The notes below the pieces were generated by a model that saw nothing but the letters and a program-made list of their open reading frames with translations, was not told the origin of the DNA and searched no databases. A program made the translations under genes and the position numbers. A DNA stretch of 64,000 nt from Micromonospora parva (GTDB lineage Bacteria > Actinomycetota > Actinomycetes > Mycobacteriales > Micromonosporaceae): the NCBI RefSeq assembly GCF_000718515.1, contig NZ_JNZS01000004.1, positions 186,001-250,000 on the forward strand, written 5' to 3'. The stretch's first letter is position 1. Every line of letters begins with the position of its first letter. Below are positions 17,067 through 24,256 of the stretch, piece by piece.

Positions 17067-19502
17067 CTATCGGCCACGGCTCTGCCGCGGCGGGTGTGGC
17101 CCAGAAGACGCGCCGCCACCCGACCCCGGCCGCGTCGCGTCCGGGCCGGCCCGCGCCCCACCCGGGGCGCTGTCCGGCGTGTCGTCGGCCGCATCAGGTC
17201 GGGCGTGCGCCGGGCCCACCACCGATTCCGGTACGCCCAACGTCGGGTCGGACCGGGCGGACCCGCCCGGCTCCCGGGTGGCCTGCACCGGCTGGCCGGC
17301 GCGCGGCAGTCCGTCGGGTGGGCTCACTGCACCCGCGAGAACCGGGATCTCCCGGGTCGGCAGATCCGAGCGCACCTCGGCGACCCGGTACGTGTCGCGG
17401 CCCGCCGCCTTGGCCGCGTAGAGCGCGTCGTCGGCGGCCTCCAGCACCTCCCGCCCGGTGCTGCCGTTGTCCGGGAAGACGGCGATGCCCACCGACACGG
17501 TCACCAGGACCGGCCCGGCGTACGCCTCGACGGCGATGGGCGTGTCCCGCACCGCCGCACCGAGCCGTTCGGCCACTATCGCCGCGCCCCGCGCGTCGGT
17601 CTCCGGCAGCAGCAGCACGAACTCCTCACCACCCTGGCGGAATGCCAGGTCGACCTCGCGAATCTCCCCGCGCACCCGTCGGGCGAACTCGGCCAGCACG
17701 GTGTCCCCCGCAGCGTGCCCGTACGTGTCGTTGACGTCCTTGAACCGGTCCAGGTCCAACGCGAGGACGCTGAGCATCCGCCCGAAGCGGCTGGCCCGTT
17801 CCACCTCCCGCCGGATCGACTCACGCAGGTAGCGGTAGTTCCACAGCCCGGTGAGCGGGTCGGTGAGGGAAAGCCGCTGCGCCTCCTCGTGCACCCGGAC
17901 GTTGTCCACCGCCACCGCCGCGTGACCGGCGAAGGTGCGCAGGGTGGCCAGGTCGTCGTCGTCGAACTCGTCGGCGCCCAGCCGGTCGTAGAGGGCCAGC
18001 ACCCCGAGCGCGGTCGCCGCGCCAGCCTCATCGGCCGCCGCCGAGGGGCCACCGGGGGTGGCCGGGGCACCGCCGCCCGGGGCAGCGAACGGAACCGCGA
18101 CGTACGTGCGGCAGCGTGGCTCACCCGTCGGTGCCTCGGTCGGCTCCGCCCTCCCCCGCTGCGGTTCGCCGGTGGCGGCGACCGCACCGACGATGCCGGC
18201 ACCGACCGGCACCCGCAGCGTCTGCGGCCCATCGGTCTCCTCGTCCGGCCAGCGCCCGTCCAACCCCTCGGTGCACTGCGCGACGAGTACCCCGCCGGTC
18301 TCCACCAGCAGCACGGCACCGGCCCGCGCGCCGGTGGCCCCGATGGCGCTCCGCAGGATCACCCGCAGGATGCGTTGCAGGTCGTGCGTGCTGGCCAGGG
18401 TGTCGCCGAGCACCGCGAGATGCCCGCGCAGCTGATCCCGGTTGCTGGTCAGCGCCGCGACGTAGGAGCCGGTCTCCCGGGTCATCCGGTTGAACGCGGC
18501 GGCCAACCGCCCCAGCTCGTCGCGGCTGCGGACCGGCACCCGGGCGGTCAGGTCGCCCTGGGCCACCCGGTCGACCGCACCGGCCAACTCGGCGAGCGGC
18601 CGGGTGGTCACCCGGGCCAGTCGCCAGGCGGTCAGCACGGCGAGCAGCCCGGCCAGCACGACCACCCCGAGCAGCGTGGCGTTCAGCCCTGGTGGCCGTT
18701 CACCGGGCACGGAGAGCACCAGTGGCAGCGGCTGCGCGTCGGAGGGTCCGAGCCGGCGCACGTAGCGGCCGTCGTTGGTCTCGGTGACCTGCTCGCCCCG
18801 GACGGTGACGGCGGCGGCCAGCACCGCGTCGCGTACGTCGCCGGATTCGGTCGTGTGGGTGACCCGAGCGGCGCGCGCCCCACTGTCGAGCAGGGTGACC
18901 GCCACCCCGGTCACCGCGGCCAGCCGCGCCACGAAGGCCGGGTCGACACGTTGCGCGGCGGTCACCGTGCCCAGCCGGGCGCCGGCGCGGTCGTGCAGGT
19001 CGACCTGGGCGGCCAGCGCACGGACCGGGCCGGCCGAACCGTCGGTCGAAACTGTGCCGGAGCCCCCGTTCGGGCCCTCGGTCGCGCCTCCGTTCGGGCC
19101 CTCGGTCGCGCCTCCGTTCGGGCCCTCGGTCGCGCCTCCGTTCGGGCCTTCGGTCGAGCCGGCGCAGTCCCGCCACGGGGTCGACGGCGCACCGGGCGAG
19201 ACGTAGGTGACCCGGCCGGACACGTCGGTGATCAACACTGCGGCGGCCAGGCCCCGGCCGACCAGTTGCGCGGCGGCCACAGCCGGCTCGGCGGTGAGCG
19301 CCACCGCGTCGGCGGTGGCCCGGAGCTGCTGGCAGAGCGCGTCGACCGAGGTCCGCACCGTGGACGCCGCCACCGCCAGGCGCTCGGTGGAGCGGCTGCG
19401 GTCGACCGCCGCGACGGTGGAGGCGACGAAGAGCGCGCCGAGCAGGACCGGCCCGAGCACCACCACGAGGAAGGCTGCCGTCAACCGCCCGCGTAGCGTC
19501 AC
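17067..19502 (-). CDS. membrane diguanylate cyclase (sensor-HAMP-GAF-GGDEF)
   Basis: Large signalling enzyme of 811 residues. Order: TM helix 1 (about 8-30), an extracytoplasmic sensor region with a repeated EGPNGGAT segment and two Cys, TM helix 2 (GVVVLAGLLAVLTAWRLARV), HAMP (TTRPLAELAGAVDRVAQGD), a GAF domain, then GGDEF with GGEEF in RQGGEEFVLLLPE, the intact active-site type. RxxD (REVD), five residues before GGEEF, is a product-inhibition I-site. No EAL domain. A ~100-residue Pro/Gly-rich C-terminal tail follows. It makes c-di-GMP from two GTP. It heads the galU-glp-rimJ-sepX series, with only 9 bp to galU, tying second-messenger synthesis to envelope and division genes. GTG start at 19502. 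Confidence 0.92.
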   Translation of the reverse strand: MTLRGRLTAAFLVVVLGPVLLGALFVASTVAAVDRSRSTERLAVAASTVRTSVDALCQQLRATADAVALTAEPAVAAAQLVGRGLAAAVLITDVSGRVTYVSPGAPSTPWRDCAGSTEGPNGGATEGPNGGATEGPNGGATEGPNGGSGTVSTDGSAGPVRALAAQVDLHDRAGARLGTVTAAQRVDPAFVARLAAVTGVAVTLLDSGARAARVTHTTESGDVRDAVLAAAVTVRGEQVTETNDGRYVRRLGPSDAQPLPLVLSVPGERPPGLNATLLGVVVLAGLLAVLTAWRLARVTTRPLAELAGAVDRVAQGDLTARVPVRSRDELGRLAAAFNRMTRETGSYVAALTSNRDQLRGHLAVLGDTLASTHDLQRILRVILRSAIGATGARAGAVLLVETGGVLVAQCTEGLDGRWPDEETDGPQTLRVPVGAGIVGAVAATGEPQRGRAEPTEAPTGEPRCRTYVAVPFAAPGGGAPATPGGPSAAADEAGAATALGVLALYDRLGADEFDDDDLATLRTFAGHAAVAVDNVRVHEEAQRLSLTDPLTGLWNYRYLRESIRREVERASRFGRMLSVLALDLDRFKDVNDTYGHAAGDTVLAEFARRVRGEIREVDLAFRQGGEEFVLLLPETDARGAAIVAERLGAAVRDTPIAVEAYAGPVLVTVSVGIAVFPDNGSTGREVLEAADDALYAAKAAGRDTYRVAEVRSDLPTREIPVLAGAVSPPDGLPRAGQPVQATREPGGSARSDPTLGVPESVVGPAHARPDAADDTPDSAPGGARAGPDATRPGSGGGASSGPHPPRQSRGR
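19066..19161. repeat. 24-bp tandem repeat, four copies, inside the cyclase gene
   Basis: Four head-to-tail 24-bp units keep the frame and encode EGPNGGAT four times in the extracytoplasmic sensor domain. The last copy carries substitutions. The copy number is likely to vary between strains by slippage. Confidence 0.9.
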
Positions 19503-19587
19503 TCGGTCCCCCCGGAAGTTCCGCCTCCGTTGCTTGCGATGCTGACACAGTGCAACCGTGGGAGAGGCGTTGCGTCAGGAGTGTTGC

Positions 19588-20265
19588 GTGCCGGAATTTT
19601 CTGATGAAGCGGAAGTGACCCGGGTGGCGAAGCGGAACAGCCGCGTCGAGCTGCTCGCCCGCCGCCGGTCGCTGCCCGCCGCGACGAGGGCGGCCGCCGC
19701 CGGGCGCGTGCAGGCCGAGCTGGTCGCTCTGGTACGCCGGCTGCGCCCGCACCGGATGACGGCGTACGTGCCGGTCGGCGCCGAACCGGGCGGCGCCGAC
19801 CTGCCCGAGGTGCTGCGGGAGGCGCTGCCGGCGGACGCGGAGTTGCTGCTGCCGGTGCTCCTCGCCGACCTGGATCTGGACTGGGCGGCCTATACGGGGC
19901 CGGCTGCCTTGATCGCGGCGGGTCGGGGTATCCGAGAACCGACAGGCGCCCGTCTCGGGGTGGCCGCCGTGGCGGAGGCGGAGCTGGTGGTCGTACCGGC
20001 TCTCGCCGTCGACCACCACGGTCGGCGGCTCGGGCGCGGCGGCGGCTCGTACGACCGGGCACTCGCCCGGGTGCCCGAGGCAGCCCTGACGGTGGTGCCC
20101 CTGCACGACGGTGAACTCGTCGAGGCGCTGCCGGTGGAGCCACATGACCGTCGGGTGCGCGCGGTCGTCACCCCCGCCGACGGGGTGCGTACGCTTGACG
20201 GCGGCCCGGGTGCGGCGCACGGTGTCGCGCCCCACACGTCCGCTGGACGAACCCGGGGCGAATGA
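19588..20265 (+). CDS. 5-formyltetrahydrofolate cyclo-ligase
   Basis: ATP-dependent enzyme that converts 5-formyl-THF to 5,10-methenyl-THF, recycling folate. The 225 residues include KRNSRVELLARRRSLP at the N-terminus, AYVPVGAEPGGADL, and the C-terminal signature region GRRLGRGGGSYDRALAR, equivalent to the family's GxGxGYYDR with one Tyr changed to Ser. I chose GTG 19588 because AGGAG lies 6-8 nt before it; GTG 19624 would give a shorter but complete domain. It diverges from the cyclase gene. Orthologue of Rv0992c and precedes the CIRCE/FmdB unit. Confidence 0.92.
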   Translation: MPEFSDEAEVTRVAKRNSRVELLARRRSLPAATRAAAAGRVQAELVALVRRLRPHRMTAYVPVGAEPGGADLPEVLREALPADAELLLPVLLADLDLDWAAYTGPAALIAAGRGIREPTGARLGVAAVAEAELVVVPALAVDHHGRRLGRGGGSYDRALARVPEAALTVVPLHDGELVEALPVEPHDRRVRAVVTPADGVRTLDGGPGAAHGVAPHTSAGRTRGE

Positions 20266-20272
20266 CGCACCA

Positions 20273-20299
20273 TTGGCACTCGAATACGTCGAGTGCCAA
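20273..20299. promoter_or_regulatory. CIRCE element (HrcA operator)
   Basis: TTGGCACTC-N9-GAGTGCCAA, a perfect 9-9-9 inverted repeat matching the CIRCE consensus TTAGCACTC-N9-GAGTGCTAA in all but the symmetric A/G-T/C position that actinobacteria commonly vary. It starts 7 bp after the cyclo-ligase stop and ends 28 bp before the GTG of the zinc-ribbon gene. The heat-shock repressor HrcA should bind here; hrcA itself is not in the window. Confidence 0.9.
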
Positions 20300-20327
20300 C
20301 TGGCTGAGCCCAGATCCGGAGGAGAAC

Positions 20328-20726
20328 GTGCCCACGTACCAGTACGCCTGCACCACGTGCGGTCACCAGCTCGAGGCGGTGCAGTCCTTCTCTGACGAGC
20401 CGCTGACCGAGTGCCCGGCGTGTGAGGGGCGGCTGCGCAAGGTCTTCAACTCGGTAGGCATCGTCTTCAAGGGTTCGGGCTTCTACCGCACCGACTCGCG
20501 GGCGTCCGGCTCCGAGACGACGGCCGGCGGCACGGCCAGTAAGCCGGCCAAGTCCGAGTCGTCCTCCGGTGACAGCTCGTCCTCCTCGTCCTCGTCCGGG
20601 TCGTCCTCGTCGTCTTCGGGCTCGCCGTCGACGTCCGGGTCGTCCTCGGGCTCGTCGTCCTCTTCGGGGTCGTCCTCGGGTGGATCGGGCGGCGGCAAGA
20701 CGGCGGCGGCAAGCTCCGCATCCTGA
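20328..20726 (+). CDS. ruc: FmdB-family zinc-ribbon protein (Ruc-type chaperone)
   Basis: Protein of 132 residues. The N-terminal zinc ribbon (VPTYQYACTTCGHQ, then CPACEGRLRKVFNSVG) has four Cys in two CxxC pairs, followed by GIVFKGSGFYRTDSR, the FmdB signature. The C-terminal ~70 residues are Ser/Gly-rich and disordered. The M. tuberculosis orthologue by synteny, Rv0991c (Ruc), is a redox-regulated chaperone repressed by HrcA. Here a CIRCE element sits directly upstream, supporting the same regulation. The GTG at 20328 has GGAGGAG 4 nt before it. The poly-Ser tail seems longer than I expect for the family. Confidence 0.85.
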   Translation: MPTYQYACTTCGHQLEAVQSFSDEPLTECPACEGRLRKVFNSVGIVFKGSGFYRTDSRASGSETTAGGTASKPAKSESSSGDSSSSSSSSGSSSSSSGSPSTSGSSSGSSSSSGSSSGGSGGGKTAAASSAS

Positions 20727-20739
20727 TCGCCAGAGGCCC

Positions 20740-21088
20740 GATCCCACCCGGGTCGGGCCTCCGCCCCACGCGTCAGGCCCCCAATCCCACGGGTCGGGGC
20801 TTCCGACCCCACCGGTCAGGCCCCAATCCCACGGGTCGGGGCTTCCGAGCCCACCGGTCAGGCCTCCATGCCCGCAGGTCGGGCTCCCGAGCCCACCGGC
20901 CGGCCTCCAAGCCCTCGGGTCGGGCTCCCGAGCCCACCGGCCGGCCTCCAAGCCCCCGGGTCGGGCTCCCAACCCCACGGGTCGGCCTCCAAGCCCCCGG
21001 GTCGGGCTCCCAACCCCACGGGTCGGCCTCCAAGCCCCCGGGTCGGGCTCCCAACCCCACGGGTCGGCCTCCAAGTCCCCGGGGTCGG
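20740..21088. repeat. 41-bp tandem repeat array, about eight copies
   Basis: Head-to-tail units with exact 41-bp spacing of the anchor CCTCCAAG/CCCCAATC (copies beginning near 20781, 20822, 20863, 20904, 20945, 20986, 21027 and 21068; the first, from 20740, is degenerate). The last three full copies are almost identical, so the array has been expanding recently. Each unit contains short GGGTCGGG and CCCAACCC-type stretches that could pair. No supportable coding sequence lies within 20727-21332. Confidence 0.9.
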
Positions 21089-21090
21089 GC

Positions 21091-21171
21091 CTTGATCGAC
21101 TCGGTTTTCAGGAAGTCGGCCCATCCCGGTCGTCTCGATAGGCCGATTTTCTTGAAGACGAGTCGATCAAG
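21091..21171. repeat. dispersed palindromic repeat, copy B
   Basis: 81-bp palindrome with 13-bp outer arms (CTTGATCGACTCG / CGAGTCGATCAAG) and partly matched inner arms. It directly follows the 41-bp array. Related copies lie at 12834 and 50333. Confidence 0.85.
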
Positions 21172-21207
21172 GGTGGTGCCATAGCAAATCGACCCGGCGG
21201 ATGGGCG

Positions 21208-21235
21208 TTTTCCACAGGCCGGGCGGTTGTCCACA
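21208..21235. promoter_or_regulatory. pair of DnaA-box-like sites
   Basis: TTTTCCACA (21208-21216) and TTGTCCACA (21227-21235) in the same orientation, 19 bp start to start. TTGTCCACA is the preferred DnaA box of Streptomyces-type actinobacteria. Two in tandem could be a DnaA-responsive promoter element for the gene at 21333 or a titration site. Confidence 0.5.
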
Positions 21236-21332
21236 GGCGTCGGCCGTGGGTCGGCCGAGGTGGACGGTAACTGCCTAGCCTGCCGTCCATGGGTGCCGCT
21301 GCGGCGCTCGGGGACGGGAGGCGGCAGAGGCG

Positions 21333-21698
21333 ATGGTCGATCCGAATTCCGCGCGGGCGTTGCGCCCGCTGCGCCAGCTCGCCCTGCCCCGCTGGCGCAC
21401 CCTGCTCCGAGCCGGTCTGGTCGCGGCGCTGCTCGGCCTGGCCGCCGCAGTCCTACAGACCCCGGCCGGATGCCCGCCGACAGTCGTGCCCGCTGACGCA
21501 CCATCCGTGGCCGACAACCCACCCCGGCAACTGCCCGCTGACGCACCATCCGTGGCCGACAACCCACCCCGGCAACTGCCCTCCACCGCACCATCCGCGG
21601 CAGACGAGCCACCCCGGCAGGTCGACGAGGGCCGCTCGGCCGCCTCCGGCGGGGCACCCCCTCCCGACAGCACCGGAACGGCCGGACCGACCTCATGA
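21333..21698 (+). CDS. small membrane-anchored protein with 15-residue repeats
   Basis: Protein of 121 residues. A basic N-terminus (RQLALPRWRTLLRA) precedes one transmembrane helix (AGLVAALLGLAAAVLQ) and a short Pro-rich extracytoplasmic part made of three 15-residue repeats (PADAPSVADNPPRQL twice, then a diverged copy), encoded by 45-bp tandem repeats at 21491-21625. A -10 box TAGCCT (21276-21281) and GGGAGG upstream support expression. The start is uncertain because the Shine-Dalgarno spacing is long. The head resembles the N-terminus of SAF-domain proteins often found beside this locus, but no SAF domain is present, so it may be a remnant. Confidence 0.55.
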   Translation: MVDPNSARALRPLRQLALPRWRTLLRAGLVAALLGLAAAVLQTPAGCPPTVVPADAPSVADNPPRQLPADAPSVADNPPRQLPSTAPSAADEPPRQVDEGRSAASGGAPPPDSTGTAGPTS

Positions 21699-21720
21699 GG
21701 GTCCGGCCGAGCCGCCGGGG

Positions 21721-21903
21721 TCAGTCCCAGTGCGGGGGGCGTTCGGCGAGCAGCCAGTCGTCGTTGTCGCCCGACCGCTCGCCCCAACCACGGTCGGTGT
21801 CGTCTGAGGTCTGCTCGGGCAGCACCACGAAGTCTTCGCTCAGGTCGACGGCGCGGTCGTCGTCTCCGCGTGCGCCGTGCGTGCCGGGGTCCTCGGTGCT
21901 CAC
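21721..21903 (-). CDS. small acidic conserved protein
   Basis: Acidic protein of 60 residues, beginning MSTEDPGTHGARGDDDRAV and ending LLAERPPHWD. The RPPHWD terminus looks conserved among related actinomycetes (from memory). The GTG at 21903 is preferred because a -10 box TAGTCT (complement of 21912-21917) lies 8 nt upstream, a leaderless arrangement. Convergent with the gene ending at 21698. Function unknown. Confidence 0.65.
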   Translation of the reverse strand: MSTEDPGTHGARGDDDRAVDLSEDFVVLPEQTSDDTDRGWGERSGDNDDWLLAERPPHWD

Positions 21904-22112
21904 GAGCGGCAAGACTAGCGCAGCTCACGCCAGCGGACCGGGCCGCGGACCGAAGCCACGCCGACCACAAACAACCAGACTGCCGGGCCCTGCCGACCAG
22001 AAACAACCATGCCGCCGATCGAGGGACTCCCCCAGAACCCGCCAGACCGACAACCGTGGCACGCCGGCCAGAAACGACCGGGCCGCCGGCGGCGTTGGTA
22101 GCGTCGGACGGC

Positions 22113-22748
22113 GTGACGACCCCCAGCGGTGGCAGCACCCCGGACGACTACTGGCGACGGCCTGACACCGGTGACGACGCGCTGGCGGACCAACCGCCCA
22201 CCGCATCCGGTGCCACACCACCGACCGGGTCCATGACCCAACCGCCGGCCGAGCCCACCAACCCACCTACGAGCGGGCCCACCAGCCCATCGCCGACGGG
22301 ACGCACTCCTGCCGGGCCCACCGGCGCACCGCAGGTCGGGCAGACCGGCCCCACGTTGCCGGACGGCGGCACTCCCAGCGGCCACGCCGGACCACCACCA
22401 GTCGGCCAGGCCGGCCCACCACCGGCCGGACAAACCGGACCACCAGCCGGGCAGACCGGCCCCACCTTGCCGGACAGCAGCACTCCCAGCGGACACGCCG
22501 GACCACCACCGGCCGGGCACGCTCCAGGTGGGTACTCCGGCCCGCCGCCGAGTGTGCCGCCGCCGGCGGGTTGGCGTCCGCCCGTACATCTGCAGCCGGC
22601 GCCGCCGCGGCAACTGCCCCCGCAGGACATGGTCGACCTGGACGCGGCCGAGCAGCGTTCGCAGCGGGTCACCTACGGCTTTGGCGCGGCGGCCGGCGTG
22701 GTGCTGCTGGTTCTGCTCTGCCTGCTCTGCTCGCGAGTCATTTTCTGA
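22113..22748 (+). CDS. Pro-rich tail-anchored membrane protein
   Basis: Protein of 211 residues. The first ~165 are Pro/Gly/Thr-rich with imperfect repeats (GQTGPTLPD, GGPPPAGQ-like), predicted disordered and cytoplasmic. A short conserved-looking segment (QDMVDLDAAEQRSQRVTYG) precedes one C-terminal transmembrane helix (VLLVLLCLLCSRVIF) reaching the terminus. The GTG at 22113 is placed by a -10 box TAGCGT 8 nt upstream. No family recognised. Confidence 0.65.
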   Translation: MTTPSGGSTPDDYWRRPDTGDDALADQPPTASGATPPTGSMTQPPAEPTNPPTSGPTSPSPTGRTPAGPTGAPQVGQTGPTLPDGGTPSGHAGPPPVGQAGPPPAGQTGPPAGQTGPTLPDSSTPSGHAGPPPAGHAPGGYSGPPPSVPPPAGWRPPVHLQPAPPRQLPPQDMVDLDAAEQRSQRVTYGFGAAAGVVLLVLLCLLCSRVIF

Positions 22749-23023
22749 TGCCCGCCCTCCGGCAGCAGCCCGGCAGCCGCAGACCAGCAGCCGCAGACCA
22801 GGAGCCGCGGGCCAGAGGGACGCAGCTCAGCGGCGGCAGCCCCAGCGGGCCGCGAGTCAGCCGCCGCAGATCTGGAGGCGCACACCAGAGGGCCAGCAGC
22901 TCGTGTCCCGTTGGAGGTTCCCTGCAAGCTGGACCGCGGTGAAGTCGCCGGTCCTGGGTGTTGTACCGCCGCACAGCCACGGCCACCAACCCCGCAGAAT
23001 CCATCTCGCAGCTATCCCTCACC
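22749..23023. other. non-coding gap
   Basis: No gene supported. The left part contains short direct repeats built on CAGCCGCAGACCAG; the remainder is unstructured until the terminator at 23024. Confidence 0.5.
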
Positions 23024-23072
23024 AGATCCTGGACAGTTTCCGTCAGCACCGAACGGAAACTGTCCAAGATCT
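23024..23072 (-). terminator. terminator of the DUF2231 gene
   Basis: Perfect 13-bp stem (GGACAGTTTCCGT at 23031-23043 with 23053-23065) extended by AGATC/GATCT on both flanks after one mismatch. It starts 9 bp beyond the DUF2231 stop. Confidence 0.85.
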
Positions 23073-23073
23073 C

Positions 23074-23556
23074 TTAAAGGGTGGTGCCCCACACCGTCTC
23101 AGCGCCGGAGTGGCCGGTCAGGTAGACGTAGACCAGGGCGGCGATGGCAAGGGCCACGGCCGCTACCGCCAGTACCGGGGTGACCAGCGCGGGCAGTCGC
23201 GGCACCCGGGGATGCCCACTTGTCGCCACGAGCAGCAGGATGGCCACGATCCCGAGCGGCAGCACGATGCGGAACAGGATGTCTCCGTAGCGGGAGTGCT
23301 CGAAGATCTGGTCGAGGATCGGTCCCTGGAAGCCGCGGGCCACCAGCGCGTCGGTGAGCGCCTCACCCGACTTGACCGCCACGTAGGCGGTCACCGGAGC
23401 GGCCACGGCGAGGAGGCCCAGGGCCCAGTCCAGCCGGCTGCGCCACCGCGGCAGCCCCACGTACGCGACGGCGAGCACCGCCAGCAGCGGCACGAACACG
23501 ACGACCGCGTGGACCACCAGGACGTGTACCGGTAGACCCAGGATCTCCTCGAACAT
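23074..23556 (-). CDS. DUF2231-family membrane protein
   Basis: Integral membrane protein of 160 residues with four hydrophobic helices (PVHVLVVHAVVVFVPLLAVLAVAYV, LDWALGLLAVAAPVTAYVAV split here, VLPLGIVAILLLVA, VTPVLAVAAVALAIAALVYVY). It has the DUF2231 N-terminal pattern of His in the first helix (GLPVHVLVVHAVV), possibly heme- or metal-related. ATG 23556 has GGAGGG 4 nt before it; ATG 23577 would place the Shine-Dalgarno inside the gene. Function unknown; the family often sits near redox genes. Confidence 0.85.
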   Translation of the reverse strand: MFEEILGLPVHVLVVHAVVVFVPLLAVLAVAYVGLPRWRSRLDWALGLLAVAAPVTAYVAVKSGEALTDALVARGFQGPILDQIFEHSRYGDILFRIVLPLGIVAILLLVATSGHPRVPRLPALVTPVLAVAAVALAIAALVYVYLTGHSGAETVWGTTL

Positions 23557-23757
23557 CGAACCCTCCAGGTGGATCATGGTCAGGGGCGGTCAGCCTATGG
23601 TCCGCCGATCGTCCCCCGGCTCTCGATCGGACACACGCGCGCCGGGTCGATCGGGTTCATCCTTCGGGCCGTACTTCCGATCTTGCCTGGCTGTGTCGGT
23701 GGCCACCCGCAGCATGCGACGGTTGTCGATGCAGGCCGGGCGTGCTGTCATTGGCGA

Positions 23758-24186
23758 GTGTCCGGTACCGAGGAGCTGCTGCGGTCGAGGGGCCTGCGGG
23801 TGACGCGGCCACGGCTCGCGGTGCTCGACGTGCTGGCCGGCGGCGGCCACCTGGAGGTCGACGAGATCACCCGCCGGGTCCGTGAACGGCTCGACTCGGT
23901 CTCCACCCAGGCGGTCTACGACGTGCTGGGCGCGCTGTCCCGGGCCGGGCTGGCGCGCCGGATCGAGCCGGCCGGCAGTCCCGCCCGCTACGAGGCGCGC
24001 GTGGGCGACAACCACCACCACGTGGTCTGCCGGGGCTGCGGTGAGATCGCCGACATCGACTGCGCGGTGGGCAGCGCCCCGTGCCTGGAGCCCAACATCG
24101 CGCACGGCTTCGAGGTGGACGAGGCTGAAGTGACCTTCTGGGGCCTCTGCCCGGACTGCCGGGCCCGCCGCTCCGCCGACGTCTGA
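23758..24186 (+). CDS. Fur-family transcriptional repressor
   Basis: Metal- or peroxide-sensing regulator of 142 residues. The N-terminal winged helix is LRSRGLRVTRPRLAVLDVL...TQAVYDVLGALSRAGL. The metal site is DNHHHVVCRGCGEIADIDC, with a second CxxC (CPDC) near the C-terminus for structural zinc. The HHH plus VCxxCG pattern fits FurA/CatR-like proteins, though no katG follows. The start GTG 23758 is supported by TTGTCG-N17-TGTCAT ending 6 nt upstream, probably leaderless. Which metal it senses cannot be told. Confidence 0.88.
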   Translation: MSGTEELLRSRGLRVTRPRLAVLDVLAGGGHLEVDEITRRVRERLDSVSTQAVYDVLGALSRAGLARRIEPAGSPARYEARVGDNHHHVVCRGCGEIADIDCAVGSAPCLEPNIAHGFEVDEAEVTFWGLCPDCRARRSADV

Positions 24187-24256
24187 TCGGTGCTCCGAGC
24201 GCGGCACCGACGGCACGTGCGCGGCGGGGTCGATCCGAGCGTGGCAGTCTTGAGCG

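Noticed and set aside
17046..19496. 816-residue plus-strand frame opposite the cyclase
   Set aside because: No domain; the opposite strand has HAMP, GAF and GGDEF motifs.
20740..21088. Possible CRISPR array
   Set aside because: Units are contiguous with a 41-bp period and no unique spacers, and no cas genes are near. It is a plain tandem repeat.
20773..21696. 307-residue Gly/Arg/Pro repeat protein on the minus strand
   Set aside because: The frame is just the translation of the 41-bp array; 41 is not a multiple of 3, so the repeats shift frame and no stable protein repeat results.
21289..21807. Leaderless ATG frame (MGAAAALGDG...) 7 nt after TAGCCT
   Set aside because: The spacing is tempting, but this frame is Arg/Pro/Cys-rich with no structure, and the frame from 21333 has a membrane helix and in-frame 45-bp repeats.
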